From contig NZ_JAPKNH010000004.1 in NCBI RefSeq assembly GCF_026344005.1, positions 434,001 through 498,000 on the forward strand: DNA of 64,000 bases, read 5' to 3'. How positions within the stretch are numbered: position 1 is the first letter of the stretch; every line of letters begins with the position of its first letter. Shown here in pieces: positions 52,835-61,620 of this stretch. The position numbers and the translations under genes were made by a program. This stretch comes from Kaistia terrae. Its GTDB lineage: Bacteria; Pseudomonadota; Alphaproteobacteria; Rhizobiales; Kaistiaceae. Under the pieces are notes generated by a model that was given only the letters and a program-made list of their open reading frames with translations, was not told the DNA's origin and did no database searches.

Positions 52835-53305
52835 CTAGTCGCGCTCGATGCGGCACTGGAAGCAGTTGTTGGTCGAGGACCGGACATGGACGAAGGCGAT
52901 GTCGTCGCGCGCGAGCCGTTCGCCTGCCTCGACGCCGATCGCTTCGCGTGGCACGACCTTGCCGCTGCCATAGACGATGCGCTCATCGGCCGAATAGCCC
53001 CGGATAATATAGGCGTCCGATGTCAGCATCGGTGGCAGGGCGTTGCTCTCCTCGGCGCGGGTGCAAGCATCGGCGCACAGGAAGATCGGCCCCAGTTCGG
53101 CATAGGGGTTGATCGTCTCGAACGGCCGGTGCGCCACGATCAGATAGGGCGCCCCCGCCGACACAAGATCGAGGCAGTGGCGGCAGGGCACTCCCTTGCC
53201 GTCCGAAATCCGGCGCTCGGGCGGCTGGCCGTTGGCATCGAGCCCGCCGCTGCGATAGTCCGCGGCGACCGGGCTTGGAATGGCGATATAGCGAAGGGCG
53301 GGCAT
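52835..53305 (-). CDS. DUF1203 protein
   Basis: A 156-residue protein with the DUF1203 hallmark CRHCL (GVPCRHCLDLVSAGAPYLIVAHRPF) and a conserved C-terminal VRSSTNNCFQCRIERD. The function is unknown. Cys residues (CRHC, CADAC and FQC) could bind metal, but this is inference. The start follows a good site (AGGAAGC); it is downstream of the RlmD-type gene on the same strand, with 162 bases between. Confidence 0.87.
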   Translation of the reverse strand: MPALRYIAIPSPVAADYRSGGLDANGQPPERRISDGKGVPCRHCLDLVSAGAPYLIVAHRPFETINPYAELGPIFLCADACTRAEESNALPPMLTSDAYIIRGYSADERIVYGSGKVVPREAIGVEAGERLARDDIAFVHVRSSTNNCFQCRIERD

Positions 53306-53467
53306 CGAAGCTTCCTCTTGGGTTGGGAAGCATCGATGGAGCGCCGGAGAGCGCAGAGGCGCTATCCGGTTCTTGCCGCCGAACTACGAAAGCGTCGCTG
53401 TCGGTCTTCGCCAACAGACCCGAGGGGCGTCTTGAGCTTCCGTCTTGAGGCAGGTGGTGCCAGACGA

Positions 53468-54739
53468 TCAGCTCAAACGAACCGGCCGTCCCTTGCTGGC
53501 GCTCTTGCGGGTGAGCTCAAAATTGGCGACCACCTCGACATGGCCGGACCACAGGAACTGGTCGACCGGTGTCACGCTGGTCAGCTTGTAGCCGCCGTCG
53601 ATCAGGATGCGGGCGTCGCGGGCGAGCGTCGCCGGGTTGCACGACACGCCGACGATCTGCGGAACGATCGACTTGGCCAGTGCCTCGGCCTGCGCCTTGG
53701 CGCCGGCGCGCGGCGGATCGAACACCACCGCCTTGTATTCCTTCAGCTCGACGGGAACCATCGGGTTGAGGAACAGGTCGCGGCGGCGCGAGGTTACCGC
53801 CTTGATCCCCTTGGAGAAGCGCATCGAGCGGTCCAGCGCCTGCAGCAGCTTCGTTTCGCCCTCGACGGCCAGCACCGGGAAGCGCTGCGCCAGCTTGAGC
53901 GTAAACGTGCCGATACCGGAAAACAGGTCGAGGACCGGGCCGGATTTTCCGACACCTGCGTCAACCAGATTGGCAAGGGCCAGTTCGGAAGGCGAGGTCG
54001 CCTGCAAAAAGCCGCCGGAGCTTGGATAGAGCACGATCGGATCGTTGCGGATTTCCGGGACGCGGCTCATGAAGATCTCCGCGCCATCGACCGTCAGACG
54101 CGAAATCGAGCCGTCAATGGCCGCGCGACCGAGCGCTTCATAGTCGGCGCGGCCGGGCTTGCGCGCGCCTTCCAGCGACACATCGAGGCCGGTATCGGTC
54201 GATACGACGGTCATGCGGGCGCGCTTGCCGCGATCCATCAGCCGGTCGGCCAGGGCGGACAGCTTGTCAAACCGCGTCTCGATCTCCGGCACGAGGAGCG
54301 GGCATTCCTCGATCGGCAGGATGTCGTGGCTCTCGCGCTTGTTGAAGCCGAGCACGACGCCCTGTTCGGTGCGCGACAGCGTGAAGACGGCGCGGCGGCG
54401 CGTATGCGGCTCCAGCGGGATCGTCGGATTGACTGGTGTCTCGATGCCGCGCTGGGCGAAGGCGTGGACGACGAGCTCGCGCTTCCAGGCCTGGTATTTC
54501 TCCGGCGCCCAGTGTTGCAGCGAGCAGCCGCCACAGACGGTAAAGTGCTTGCAGGCCGGGTCGATGCGGTCGGGACTTGGCGTGAGGATCGAGACCAGAT
54601 GGCCGCGCTCGCCCTGGATCTCGGCGGTGACGACTTCGCCCGGCAGCGTGAACGGGACAAATACCTTCTGGCCCGACGCGGTCTCGGCGATGCCATCGCC
54701 TTCATGGCCGAGGGCAGTGATGGTGAGGGTTTCAGCCAT
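53468..54739 (-). CDS. Class I SAM-dependent RNA methyltransferase, TrmA/RlmD family
   Basis: A 423-residue 5-methyluridine-forming enzyme. An N-terminal TRAM-like region precedes a 4Fe-4S cluster motif CKHFTVCGGC (Cys63, Cys69, Cys72) with the fourth Cys in IEECPLLVPE. The SAM site is VLDLFSGIGTFTLKLA; the DPPRAGAKAQ motif and catalytic SCNPATLARD follow. It likely methylates 23S rRNA uridine 1939 or a tRNA position; the family members cannot be separated by eye. It overlaps tlyA by eight bases; the upstream frame is unrelated. Confidence 0.92.
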   Translation of the reverse strand: MAETLTITALGHEGDGIAETASGQKVFVPFTLPGEVVTAEIQGERGHLVSILTPSPDRIDPACKHFTVCGGCSLQHWAPEKYQAWKRELVVHAFAQRGIETPVNPTIPLEPHTRRRAVFTLSRTEQGVVLGFNKRESHDILPIEECPLLVPEIETRFDKLSALADRLMDRGKRARMTVVSTDTGLDVSLEGARKPGRADYEALGRAAIDGSISRLTVDGAEIFMSRVPEIRNDPIVLYPSSGGFLQATSPSELALANLVDAGVGKSGPVLDLFSGIGTFTLKLAQRFPVLAVEGETKLLQALDRSMRFSKGIKAVTSRRRDLFLNPMVPVELKEYKAVVFDPPRAGAKAQAEALAKSIVPQIVGVSCNPATLARDARILIDGGYKLTSVTPVDQFLWSGHVEVVANFELTRKSASKGRPVRLS

Positions 54740-55487
54740 GGGCTGTTTCTTTCCTAACGCCGAGCAGGAATTCATGATTGCCATCGCCACCGGCGATGGG
54801 GGAGGGGATGAGGCCGTCGACGACCCAGCCCGATTCCGTGGCAATCCAGTCAACGATGCGCTCGACGGCGGCCTCGCCTTCCAAGGGATCGCGAACGAGG
54901 CCGCTCTTGCTGATACCGTCCTTGCCGACCTCGAACTGCGGCTTGACCAGGATAACGCCCCAACTTCCGGCTTCCGCCAATTCGAGGGCCGGCGGCAGGG
55001 CAAGGCGGAGCGAAATGAACGAGACGTCGCAGACGATGGCGTCGAAGGGTTCGCCGATATCCTCGGCCGTCAGATCGCGGACATTGAGACCTTCGCGCAT
55101 GGTGACGCGTGAGCGGCCAGCGACGCGCGGGTGCAACTGGCCATGGCCGACATCCAGCGCATGAACATGGCGTGCGCCGCGCTCCAGCAGCACTTCGGTG
55201 AAGCCGCCGGTCGAGGCGCCGAGATCGACAGCCGTGCGATCCGTCGGGTCGTAGCCGAAATGGTCCAGACCGGCGACGAGCTTCAGCGCGGCGCGCGACA
55301 CATAGCGCTGCGCCGGGTCGTCGATTTCAAGCTCGGCATTCGGCCGGACCGGCGTGGACGGTTTGGTGATGGAGATGCCGTCGACGCGGACATGGCCGCG
55401 CAGCACGGCATCGCGTGCCTTGGCGCGCGAAGCGACGAGCCCGCGGGCGAGCAGAACCATATCGAGGCGAAGTGTGGTGTCGTTCAT
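54732..55487 (-). CDS. tlyA: TlyA family rRNA 2'-O-methyltransferase
   Basis: A 251-residue S4-FtsJ protein. Residues 1-62 form the S4 domain (LDMVLLARGLVASRAKARDAVLRGHVRVDG). The FtsJ-type domain has AVDLGASTGGFTEVLLERGA, DVGHGQLHPRV, DVSFISLRLALPP and VKPQFEVG. TlyA 2'-O-methylates 16S and 23S rRNA cytidines (capreomycin sensitivity in mycobacteria); the haemolysin label is historical. The ATG at 55487 was chosen as the S4 start. It couples to the RlmD-type gene. In many Rhizobiales it directly follows dxs, but here 3.6 kb of other genes lie between. Confidence 0.93.
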   Translation of the reverse strand: MNDTTLRLDMVLLARGLVASRAKARDAVLRGHVRVDGISITKPSTPVRPNAELEIDDPAQRYVSRAALKLVAGLDHFGYDPTDRTAVDLGASTGGFTEVLLERGARHVHALDVGHGQLHPRVAGRSRVTMREGLNVRDLTAEDIGEPFDAIVCDVSFISLRLALPPALELAEAGSWGVILVKPQFEVGKDGISKSGLVRDPLEGEAAVERIVDWIATESGWVVDGLIPSPIAGGDGNHEFLLGVRKETAHG

Positions 55488-55597
55488 CGCGGAGTGATGG
55501 CGTGCGCAGCGGCCAAGCGCAAGGGTTATGGGGCCGCAGGGGCATTTCCGACCCCGGATCGGTGCATTTGCAGGCCGAAAATCCGACGTCGCCGTTC

Positions 55598-56326
55598 CTA
55601 TCGATGGGCGGCGATCAGCATCATCATCGGCCGGTCGCGCTCTTCGGCCAGCGCCGGCTGTGCGGCAATCTCGGCATCGGTCGGACCCCATTCCTCGAAA
55701 TGGGTGATGGTGAAGCCCTGCCGGATCATCATGTTGAGCTGGGTGCCGATGGTGCGGTGATGCTTGATGACGCCCTTGGCGAGCCAGTCGGTCGAGCGCG
55801 GGCCTTCGGCGCTGTAGCGATCGATCGGCCAGGTGCGGCGGCCTTCCGCATCGAACGACCAACCGGGTTTCGTCGGCGCCATGTAGATCGGATGCTCGAT
55901 CGAGAAGACGAGCTTGCCGCCGGGCACGAGCGCGCGGTGGATCGTCGCCAGCAGCTTCTCGAGATCCTCGATGTAATGCAGCGTCAACGAACTGTAGGCG
56001 AAGTCGAACGCCGCCGCCCGCAGTTCCAGCGTCTCGAGATCGGCGCGCTCGTAACGGATTGCCGGGTCGGCGGTCATCGATTTCGCCCGCGCCAGCATCG
56101 CTTCCGAAACGTCGAGGCCGAGCACCGAGGCCGCGCCCTGTTCGCGGGCATAACGGCAGAACCAGCCATAGCCGCAGCCGAGATCGACGACGCGCTTGTC
56201 CTTGAGGTCCGGGAGGATCGCCCGGATGGCGGGCCATTCGCCCGCGCCGGCCAAGCCTTCGACGGATCGGCTCAACTGGCTGTAGCCTTCGAAGAAGGCG
56301 GGGTTGTCATAGATGTTCTGGGCCAT
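55598..56326 (-). CDS. Class I SAM-dependent methyltransferase
   Basis: A 242-residue methyltransferase of the UbiE/type-11 sort: KRVVDLGCGYGWFCRYAREQ and VLGLDVSEAML are the SAM-binding motifs, ERADLETLEL is motif II, and FDFAYSSLTLHYIEDLEKLL is motif III. The C-terminal TITHFEEWGPTDAEIA looks like a substrate cap. Target unknown. The start MAQNIYDNPAFFEGYSQL is typical of a group of methyltransferases found widely in bacteria. It follows dmeF, 79 bases away. Confidence 0.88.
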   Translation of the reverse strand: MAQNIYDNPAFFEGYSQLSRSVEGLAGAGEWPAIRAILPDLKDKRVVDLGCGYGWFCRYAREQGAASVLGLDVSEAMLARAKSMTADPAIRYERADLETLELRAAAFDFAYSSLTLHYIEDLEKLLATIHRALVPGGKLVFSIEHPIYMAPTKPGWSFDAEGRRTWPIDRYSAEGPRSTDWLAKGVIKHHRTIGTQLNMMIRQGFTITHFEEWGPTDAEIAAQPALAEERDRPMMMLIAAHR

Positions 56327-56405
56327 GGCGCGCGATTCCCGTCCGATTTGCCAGCGGATCGGCGTCGTCTAGCACAAAACGGTCGCCTTCGCGCCCGAGA
56401 CCGGT

Positions 56406-57380
56406 TCAGCCGGCCTGAACTGGCTGAACCTCTATCGTGACATGCGACAGGCCGGCGAGGCCGGACAGCCGGCGTCGGTAAGCTTCGGGCGTCGCGGGAG
56501 CGGCTGGGACGAGGCTGATCACCGCTGCGTTGTGGCCGGGGCCGACGCGCCAGAGATGCAGGTCGGTGACGTGGCTGCCGTCCTGTTCGAGTTTCGTCCG
56601 CATGTCGGCAGCCAGTTCTGGGTCGGGCACCGTGTCGACGAGGATGCGGCCGCTGTCGCGCATCAGCTGGATCGCCCAACTGGCGATCAGGACCGCGCCG
56701 AGAATGCCGACGGCGGGATCGAGCCAGACCCAGTTGAAAAGCTGACCGGCGACCAGCGCCGTGATGGCCAGCACCGATGTCGCCGCATCGGCGAGAACGT
56801 GGACATAGGCGGCGCGCAGATTGTGATCGCGGCCTGCGCCATGGTCGTGGTGATGATGCGAGTCGTGGTCGTGATGATCGTCGTCATGCGCGTGTGGCGC
56901 ATGGCTGTGGCCGTGCGAGTGGCCGGATCCCTCATGCAGCAGGGCGGCGCTGACGAGATTGACGGCGAGTCCGATGACCGCGACCGCGATGGCTGGGCTG
57001 AAGTGGATCTCGACAGGGAATACCAGCCGCCAGATCGAGTCGACAGCGATCAGGATGGCGATCATGCCGAGGATGATGGCGCTGGCGAAGGCGGCGAGAT
57101 CGCCGACCTTGCCGGTGCCAAACGTGAAAGCCGGATCATGCGCATGCCGTCTGGCGAAGCGATAGGCGAGGGCCGCGACCAGCAATGCGCCGGCATGGGT
57201 CGACATGTGGAAGCCGTCGGCGAGCAGCGCCATCGAGCCATAGACATAGCCGCCGACGATCTCGGCCACCATGGTCAGCGCGGTGATGCCGACGACGATC
57301 ATCGTCCGGCGCTGGTTGCGATCGTGCGAGGCGCCGAGAAAGACGTGGTCGTGTCCGCCGAGGGCTTGGGTGGCGTTCAT
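56406..57380 (-). CDS. dmeF: Cation diffusion facilitator DmeF, cobalt/nickel efflux
   Basis: A 324-residue CDF transporter with six membrane helices. Metal-site residues are Asp55 and His58 in LLADGFHMSTH (helix II), and His194 and Asp198 in YVHVLADAATS (helix V). A His-rich cytoplasmic loop at residues 154-186 (GHSHGHSHAPHAHDDDHH then more His) gathers metal before transport. The C-terminal domain is HLWRVGPGHNAAVISLV. It sits 52 bases after an RcnR-like regulator, the dmeRF arrangement described in Rhizobium for Co2+/Ni2+ tolerance. It exports divalent cations in exchange for protons at the inner membrane. Confidence 0.93.
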   Translation of the reverse strand: MNATQALGGHDHVFLGASHDRNQRRTMIVVGITALTMVAEIVGGYVYGSMALLADGFHMSTHAGALLVAALAYRFARRHAHDPAFTFGTGKVGDLAAFASAIILGMIAILIAVDSIWRLVFPVEIHFSPAIAVAVIGLAVNLVSAALLHEGSGHSHGHSHAPHAHDDDHHDHDSHHHHDHGAGRDHNLRAAYVHVLADAATSVLAITALVAGQLFNWVWLDPAVGILGAVLIASWAIQLMRDSGRILVDTVPDPELAADMRTKLEQDGSHVTDLHLWRVGPGHNAAVISLVPAAPATPEAYRRRLSGLAGLSHVTIEVQPVQAG

Positions 57381-57432
57381 GATGGCTACTCCAGCGGGCT
57401 ATTCGCCCGAACAAAGCCGGCAAGGCCTGGCT

Positions 57433-57702
57433 TCAGAGATACTTGCTGACTTCCTTGATCTCCTCGACGAGGGCGCGAGCCTCGGCGGCGGGCAATGCAC
57501 CGGCAGCGGCGCCGAGATGCTCATCGATATGGTGATGGATCAGCGTGCGTTTGGTGCTTTCGATCGCCTTGATCACCGCCTGCATCTGCTGGGCGATATC
57601 AAGGCAATCACGTCCGTCCTCAACCATGGCGATGACGCTGGTCAGGTGGCCGGAGGCGCGTCGAAGGCGCTTCAGGATTTCAGGGTTTTGGGCGTGGCTC
57701 AT
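57433..57702 (-). CDS. dmeR: Metal-sensing repressor DmeR (CsoR/RcnR family)
   Basis: An 89-residue all-helical repressor. The metal-ligand set of the RcnR subgroup can be seen: His3, Cys33, His58 and His62, corresponding to His3, Cys35, His60 and His64 of E. coli RcnR. This predicts Ni(II)/Co(II) sensing, not Cu(I), as CsoR has a Cys-His-Cys set. Binding metal would release it from an operator with a G-tract just upstream (57713-57731). It precedes dmeF in a two-gene operon, so it probably controls its own expression with the pump. Confidence 0.93.
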   Translation of the reverse strand: MSHAQNPEILKRLRRASGHLTSVIAMVEDGRDCLDIAQQMQAVIKAIESTKRTLIHHHIDEHLGAAAGALPAAEARALVEEIKEVSKYL

Positions 57703-57712
57703 GCATAGATCC

Positions 57713-57731
57713 TATCCTGGGGGAGGGGATA
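57713..57731 (-). promoter_or_regulatory. RcnR/DmeR-like G-tract operator
   Basis: TATCC, then TGGGGGAGG, then GGATA: inverted A/T flanks around a G-tract, 11 bases before the dmeR start. E. coli RcnR recognises TACT-G6-N-AGTA-like sites, so the architecture matches a DmeR operator. Confidence 0.65.
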
Positions 57732-57797
57732 TCGCAAGCAGGATGGTGCGTGAGGCGGGGCGCGTTTCCTGTCTCTACGCCCCAACACTCGAAGCAA

Positions 57798-57930
57798 GCC
57801 CTTCAACCAACCCTCTCCCGCGAGCGGGCGAGGGCTTCAGGCAGGTGCGATATCGTCGTGGAGGTTGGTGGTCGACGCTTGGTGCAGTACGCCCCCTCTC
57901 CCGCTTGCGGGAGAGGGGTGTTGTGAGGGT
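57798..57930. repeat. Interspersed repeat, family R2 (paired palindromes)
   Basis: CCCTCTCCCGCGAGCGGG and its mirror CCCGCTTGCGGGAGAGGG are about 80 bases apart, between the dmeR operator and the sco gene. The same family is at 40904-41022. Confidence 0.85.
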
Positions 57931-57955
57931 CTGCTCGTGCCGGAAGAACCTGACT

Positions 57956-58576
57956 TCAGCCGGCGACGAGGCGCTTCAGCTTGGCCATGATCGTCTCGTC
58001 CTTCTCGTGATAATCGGCCGTACCGACGAAATTGGCGTCGGAATCGAGCAGGTAGACGGCGGCGGCGTGATCCATCGTGTAGTCCTCGCCCTCGCCGACC
58101 TTCTTCGAATAGACCTTGAAGGCCTTCAGCATCTGGTCGATCTGCGGGCGGCTGCCGGTCAGGCCGATGATGCGCGGATCGAAGGCGTGCAGGTAGTTGT
58201 TCATCTGCTCCGGCGTGTCGCGCTCGGGGTCGACGGTGACGAAATAGACCTTGAGCTTGTCGCCGTCCGGGCCAAGCTGCTTCAGCCACTGCGTCGCCTG
58301 GAACAGGGTGGTCGGGCAGACATCGGGGCAGAAGGTGAAGCCGAAGAACATCGCCGACGGATGCCCCTTCAGCGCGGCTTCCGTGACCGGCTGGCCCTTC
58401 TGGTCGACAACGCTGAACGGGCCGCCGATCGAGCTCAACGTGAGGTTGCCGCCCTTCTTCTGCATCATCGCGAAGCCGGCAACCGCGATCACCGCGACGG
58501 CGACCAGGCCCCACAGGATGTAGCGGATGGTGCGCAGCGTGTTGCGGCCTTGGGCGGGCTTGCTGGTTTCGGTCAT
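57956..58576 (-). CDS. SCO1/SenC family protein
   Basis: A 206-residue membrane-anchored thioredoxin-fold protein delivering copper to the Cu-A site of cytochrome oxidase, or a thiol-disulphide reductant. One N-terminal helix (IRYILWGLVAVAVIAVAGFAM) anchors it. The copper ligands CPDVC (Cys83, Cys87) and His170 are intact, with FFGFTFCPDVCPTT being the family motif. It overlaps the PCuAC gene by four bases, so Sco and PCuAC are one copper-delivery operon. Confidence 0.94.
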   Translation of the reverse strand: MTETSKPAQGRNTLRTIRYILWGLVAVAVIAVAGFAMMQKKGGNLTLSSIGGPFSVVDQKGQPVTEAALKGHPSAMFFGFTFCPDVCPTTLFQATQWLKQLGPDGDKLKVYFVTVDPERDTPEQMNNYLHAFDPRIIGLTGSRPQIDQMLKAFKVYSKKVGEGEDYTMDHAAAVYLLDSDANFVGTADYHEKDETIMAKLKRLVAG

Positions 58577-59076
58577 TGCGTGGCGCCGCCATGGTTCATG
58601 TTGTGCTTGGAATGATCGGCCGTCGGACCCGGCGCGCCCATCGGTGCGATGGAAAGCTCGACTTCGACCGCACCGGCCTTGGCGAAGGTCAGCGTCAGCG
58701 GCACGGTCTCGCCCTGAACGAAGGGAGCCTTCGGGCGGATGAACATGACGTGGTAGCCGCCGGGCTCGAGCGTCAACGTTGCTCCGGCCGGGATCTCGAC
58801 GCCGTCGGTCGCCGGACGCATCGTCATGACGCCGTCCTTGGTCTTCATCAGATGAAGCTCGGTCTTTTCCGAGACAGGCGAAGCGACCGAGACGAGCGTA
58901 TCGGGCTCGGCGCCGGTGTTCTTCACCGCGAGATAGCCGCCGCCGACGCGGGCGCCGGGCGGGGTCGCGCGCGCCCAGGCTTCGCTGATGACGAGGGGGC
59001 CTGCCGTGACGTCGGCGAGCGCCGGCGCGGCCAGCGAGGCGGCGAAAAGAAGGGAAAGGGCGATGCGCTTGATCAT
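58573..59076 (-). CDS. Periplasmic copper chaperone PCu(A)C
   Basis: A 167-residue periplasmic protein. A signal peptide (IALSLLFAASLAAPALA) is followed by the cupredoxin-like PCuAC domain with the Cu(I) ligands His75, Met86 (HLMKTKDGVMTM), His109 and Met111 (GYHVMF). The H(M)X10M and HxM pattern matches. An extra C-terminal His/Met-rich tail (ADHSKHNMNHGG) may add copper sites. It hands copper to Sco or to Cu-A and overlaps the sco gene by four bases. Confidence 0.94.
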   Translation of the reverse strand: MIKRIALSLLFAASLAAPALADVTAGPLVISEAWARATPPGARVGGGYLAVKNTGAEPDTLVSVASPVSEKTELHLMKTKDGVMTMRPATDGVEIPAGATLTLEPGGYHVMFIRPKAPFVQGETVPLTLTFAKAGAVEVELSIAPMGAPGPTADHSKHNMNHGGATQ

Positions 59077-59161
59077 GCCGCAGAGATAACCCTGACCGCG
59101 ACCGTTTGAAAGCGCGGCGGACTGCCGCGCAAGCGCTTCGGCCGGGTCGATGCCGGGCGGA

Positions 59162-61084
59162 TCAGGCCAGCCGGAACGCCGCTGCTTCGTCGCCGCGGCC
59201 GAGCGCCTCGAACACCGTCGCGACGATGCCGCGCGCGTCGAGACCGCTGGAAACGATCATCGCTTCAGGCTTGTCCTGATCAACGAACTCATCCGGCATC
59301 ACCAGCGTTCGGATCTTGAGGCCGCGATCGAACGCACCGGCGCCGGCAAGGAACGACAGCACCAGCGATCCAAAGCCGCCGACAGCGCCTTCCTCGACAG
59401 TGATCACGACTTCGTGATTGCGGGCCAGGTCCAGCACCAGATCCGTATCGAGCGGCTTGGCGAAGCGCGCATCGGCAACCGTCGTCGAGAGGCCGTAGGT
59501 GTCGAGCTCTTCCGCTGCCTTCATCGCGTCCTTGAGGCGCGTGCCGAAGGAGAGGATCGCTACCTTGGAGCCCTGGCGCACAATGCGGCCCTTGCCGATC
59601 GGCAAAACCTCGCCGCGCGCCGGCATGTCGATGCCGACGCCTTCGCCGCGCGGATAGCGGAAGGAGGAGGGCGCGTCGTCGATGGCAACCGAGGTCGCGA
59701 TCATGTGGACCAGCTCGGCCTCGTCGGACGGGGCCATGACGATCATGCCGGGCAGGGCGGTCAGGAAGCCGGTGTCGAACGAGCCGGCATGGGTCGGTCC
59801 GTCGGCGCCGACGAAACCGGCGCGGTCGATGGCAAAGCGCACCGGCAGCTTCTGGATCGCCACATCATGGACGATCTGGTCGTAGCCGCGCTGCAGGAAG
59901 GTCGAATAGATCGCGCAGAACGGCTTGTAGCCTTCCGTCGCGAGGCCAGCCGCGAAAGTGACGGCGTGCTGCTCGGCAATGCCGACATCGAAGGTGCGCT
60001 TCGGAAAAGCCTGGCCGAACAGGTCGAGGCCGGTGCCGGTCGGCATGGCGGCCGTGACCGCGACGATCTTGTCGTCGTGCCTGGCTTCCTCGATCAGCGC
60101 TTCGGCGAAAACCCGCGTGTAGCTTGGCGCGTTGGGAGTCGCCTTGGCCTGCTTGCCGGTGATGACGTCGAAGCGGTTGACGCCGTGATACTTGTCGGGC
60201 GCGGCTTCGGCCGGGGCATAGCCCTTGCCCTTCTGCGTCACGACATGCAGCAGGATCGGACCATCCGGCGCGTCGCGCAGATTGCGCAGGATCGGCAGCA
60301 GGTGGTCGAGATTGTGGCCGTCGATCGGGCCGACATAATAGAAACCGAGCTCTTCGAACAGCGTCCCGCCGGTGAAGAAGCCGCGCGCATATTCCTCGGT
60401 CTGCTTCGCCTTCTCGTGGAAAATGCGCGGCAGCTTCTTGGTCAGCTGCTTCGCCACTTCGCGGAACGAGCGATAGGCGCGGCCGGAAACGAGGCGCGCC
60501 AGATAGGCCGACATCGCGCCGACGGGCGGGGCGATCGACATGTCGTTGTCGTTCAGGATGACGATCAGCCGCGAGCGCAGCGCGCCGGCATTGTTCATCG
60601 CCTCATAGGCCATGCCGGCCGACATCGCGCCGTCGCCGATCACGCAGACGACGGCATTGTCGCCCTCGGAAAGGTCGCGCGCCACGGCCATGCCGAGGCC
60701 GGCGGAGATCGACGTCGACGAATGCGCCGCACCGAACGGGTCGTATTCGCTCTCGGTCCGCTTGGTGAAGCCGGAAAGGCCGTGCGTCTGGCGCAGCGTG
60801 CGGATGCGGTCGCGGCGGCCGGTCAGGATCTTGTGCGGATAGGCCTGGTGGCCGACGTCCCAGATGATCCGGTCGGCAGGCGTGTTGAACACGTAGTGCA
60901 GCGCCACCGTCAGTTCGACGACGCCGAGACCCGCGCCCAGATGGCCGCCGGTGATCGAAACCGCATCGATGGTTTCGGCGCGGAGTTCGGCCGCCAGCTG
61001 CGCGAGCGCGCTCTCCGGCAGACGCCGGAGATCCTCGGGAGTGGTGACGGTGTCGAGAAGGGGCGTGTCGAGCTTGCCGGTCAT
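59162..61084 (-). CDS. dxs: 1-deoxy-D-xylulose-5-phosphate synthase
   Basis: A 640-residue thiamine-diphosphate enzyme condensing pyruvate and glyceraldehyde-3-phosphate at the head of the MEP isoprenoid pathway. The TPP motif is [18 protein letters not shown], followed by [20 protein letters not shown]. The transketolase-type pyrimidine domain has [16 protein letters not shown] and [15 protein letters not shown]. It stands alone here: in other Rhizobiales tlyA and an rRNA methyltransferase gene follow directly, but here they lie beyond the copper and DmeRF genes. Confidence 0.96.
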   Translation of the reverse strand: MTGKLDTPLLDTVTTPEDLRRLPESALAQLAAELRAETIDAVSITGGHLGAGLGVVELTVALHYVFNTPADRIIWDVGHQAYPHKILTGRRDRIRTLRQTHGLSGFTKRTESEYDPFGAAHSSTSISAGLGMAVARDLSEGDNAVVCVIGDGAMSAGMAYEAMNNAGALRSRLIVILNDNDMSIAPPVGAMSAYLARLVSGRAYRSFREVAKQLTKKLPRIFHEKAKQTEEYARGFFTGGTLFEELGFYYVGPIDGHNLDHLLPILRNLRDAPDGPILLHVVTQKGKGYAPAEAAPDKYHGVNRFDVITGKQAKATPNAPSYTRVFAEALIEEARHDDKIVAVTAAMPTGTGLDLFGQAFPKRTFDVGIAEQHAVTFAAGLATEGYKPFCAIYSTFLQRGYDQIVHDVAIQKLPVRFAIDRAGFVGADGPTHAGSFDTGFLTALPGMIVMAPSDEAELVHMIATSVAIDDAPSSFRYPRGEGVGIDMPARGEVLPIGKGRIVRQGSKVAILSFGTRLKDAMKAAEELDTYGLSTTVADARFAKPLDTDLVLDLARNHEVVITVEEGAVGGFGSLVLSFLAGAGAFDRGLKIRTLVMPDEFVDQDKPEAMIVSSGLDARGIVATVFEALGRGDEAAAFRLA

Positions 61085-61240
61085 CTATGAAACAAGGCTG
61101 TTAAGAGAAGGGGCACGGTTACACGACGCGGCGGCGGGTGGCAACGCGGTCGAATGGGTGGGGGAGTGCCATGTCCGCGCAGTTGCGTGCTTTTTCGCGT
61201 GCGCTACTGTGGTTTTTCCTCGAAATGGCAAGGCAAGCGC

Positions 61241-61540
61241 ATGATCCGGCATACTGTCGTCTTCCGTCTGAAGCATCCCAAGGGTTCTGACCCTGAGGCT
61301 CGATTCCTTGCCGACGCACGCGTTTTGGCGTCGATCCCCGGCGTTGGCCAATTCGAGCAATTGCGCCAGGTCAGCCCCAAGAACGACTATGATTTCGGCT
61401 TCTCGATGGAGTTCGCCGACCAGGCCGCATATTCCCTGTATAACGACCATCCCGACCACGTCGCCTTCGTGCGCGACCGCTGGATCCCGGAAGTCGAGGC
61501 CTTTCTCGAGATCGACTACGAGCCGCTGACGACCGCCTGA
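61241..61540 (+). CDS. Dabb family protein (stress-responsive alpha/beta barrel)
   Basis: A 99-residue protein, MIRHTVVFRLKHPKGSDPEA then YDFGFSMEFADQAAYSLYND and HPDHVAFVRDRWIPEVEAFL, the Dabb (A/B barrel) pattern. Members are dimeric ferredoxin-like folds of unclear function, some induced by stress. The ATG at 61241 follows AGGCAAGCGC and was chosen over a longer frame with no homology. It is divergent from dxs. Confidence 0.9.
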   Translation: MIRHTVVFRLKHPKGSDPEARFLADARVLASIPGVGQFEQLRQVSPKNDYDFGFSMEFADQAAYSLYNDHPDHVAFVRDRWIPEVEAFLEIDYEPLTTA

Positions 61541-61620
61541 GCGGCTGGAAAGGTCGACGGCGCGGCTGCAATCCGTCATAGGACATGCATGTTTCGACGG
61601 CCTTTGCCGGCAGGGTGAGA

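Noticed and set aside
52886-54757. 623-codon plus-strand frame opposite DUF1203 and the RNA methyltransferase
   Set aside because: Spans two recognised minus-strand genes and their gap; His/Arg-rich with no domain.
59150-61090. 646-codon plus-strand frame opposite dxs
   Set aside because: Antisense shadow; dxs motifs are unambiguous.
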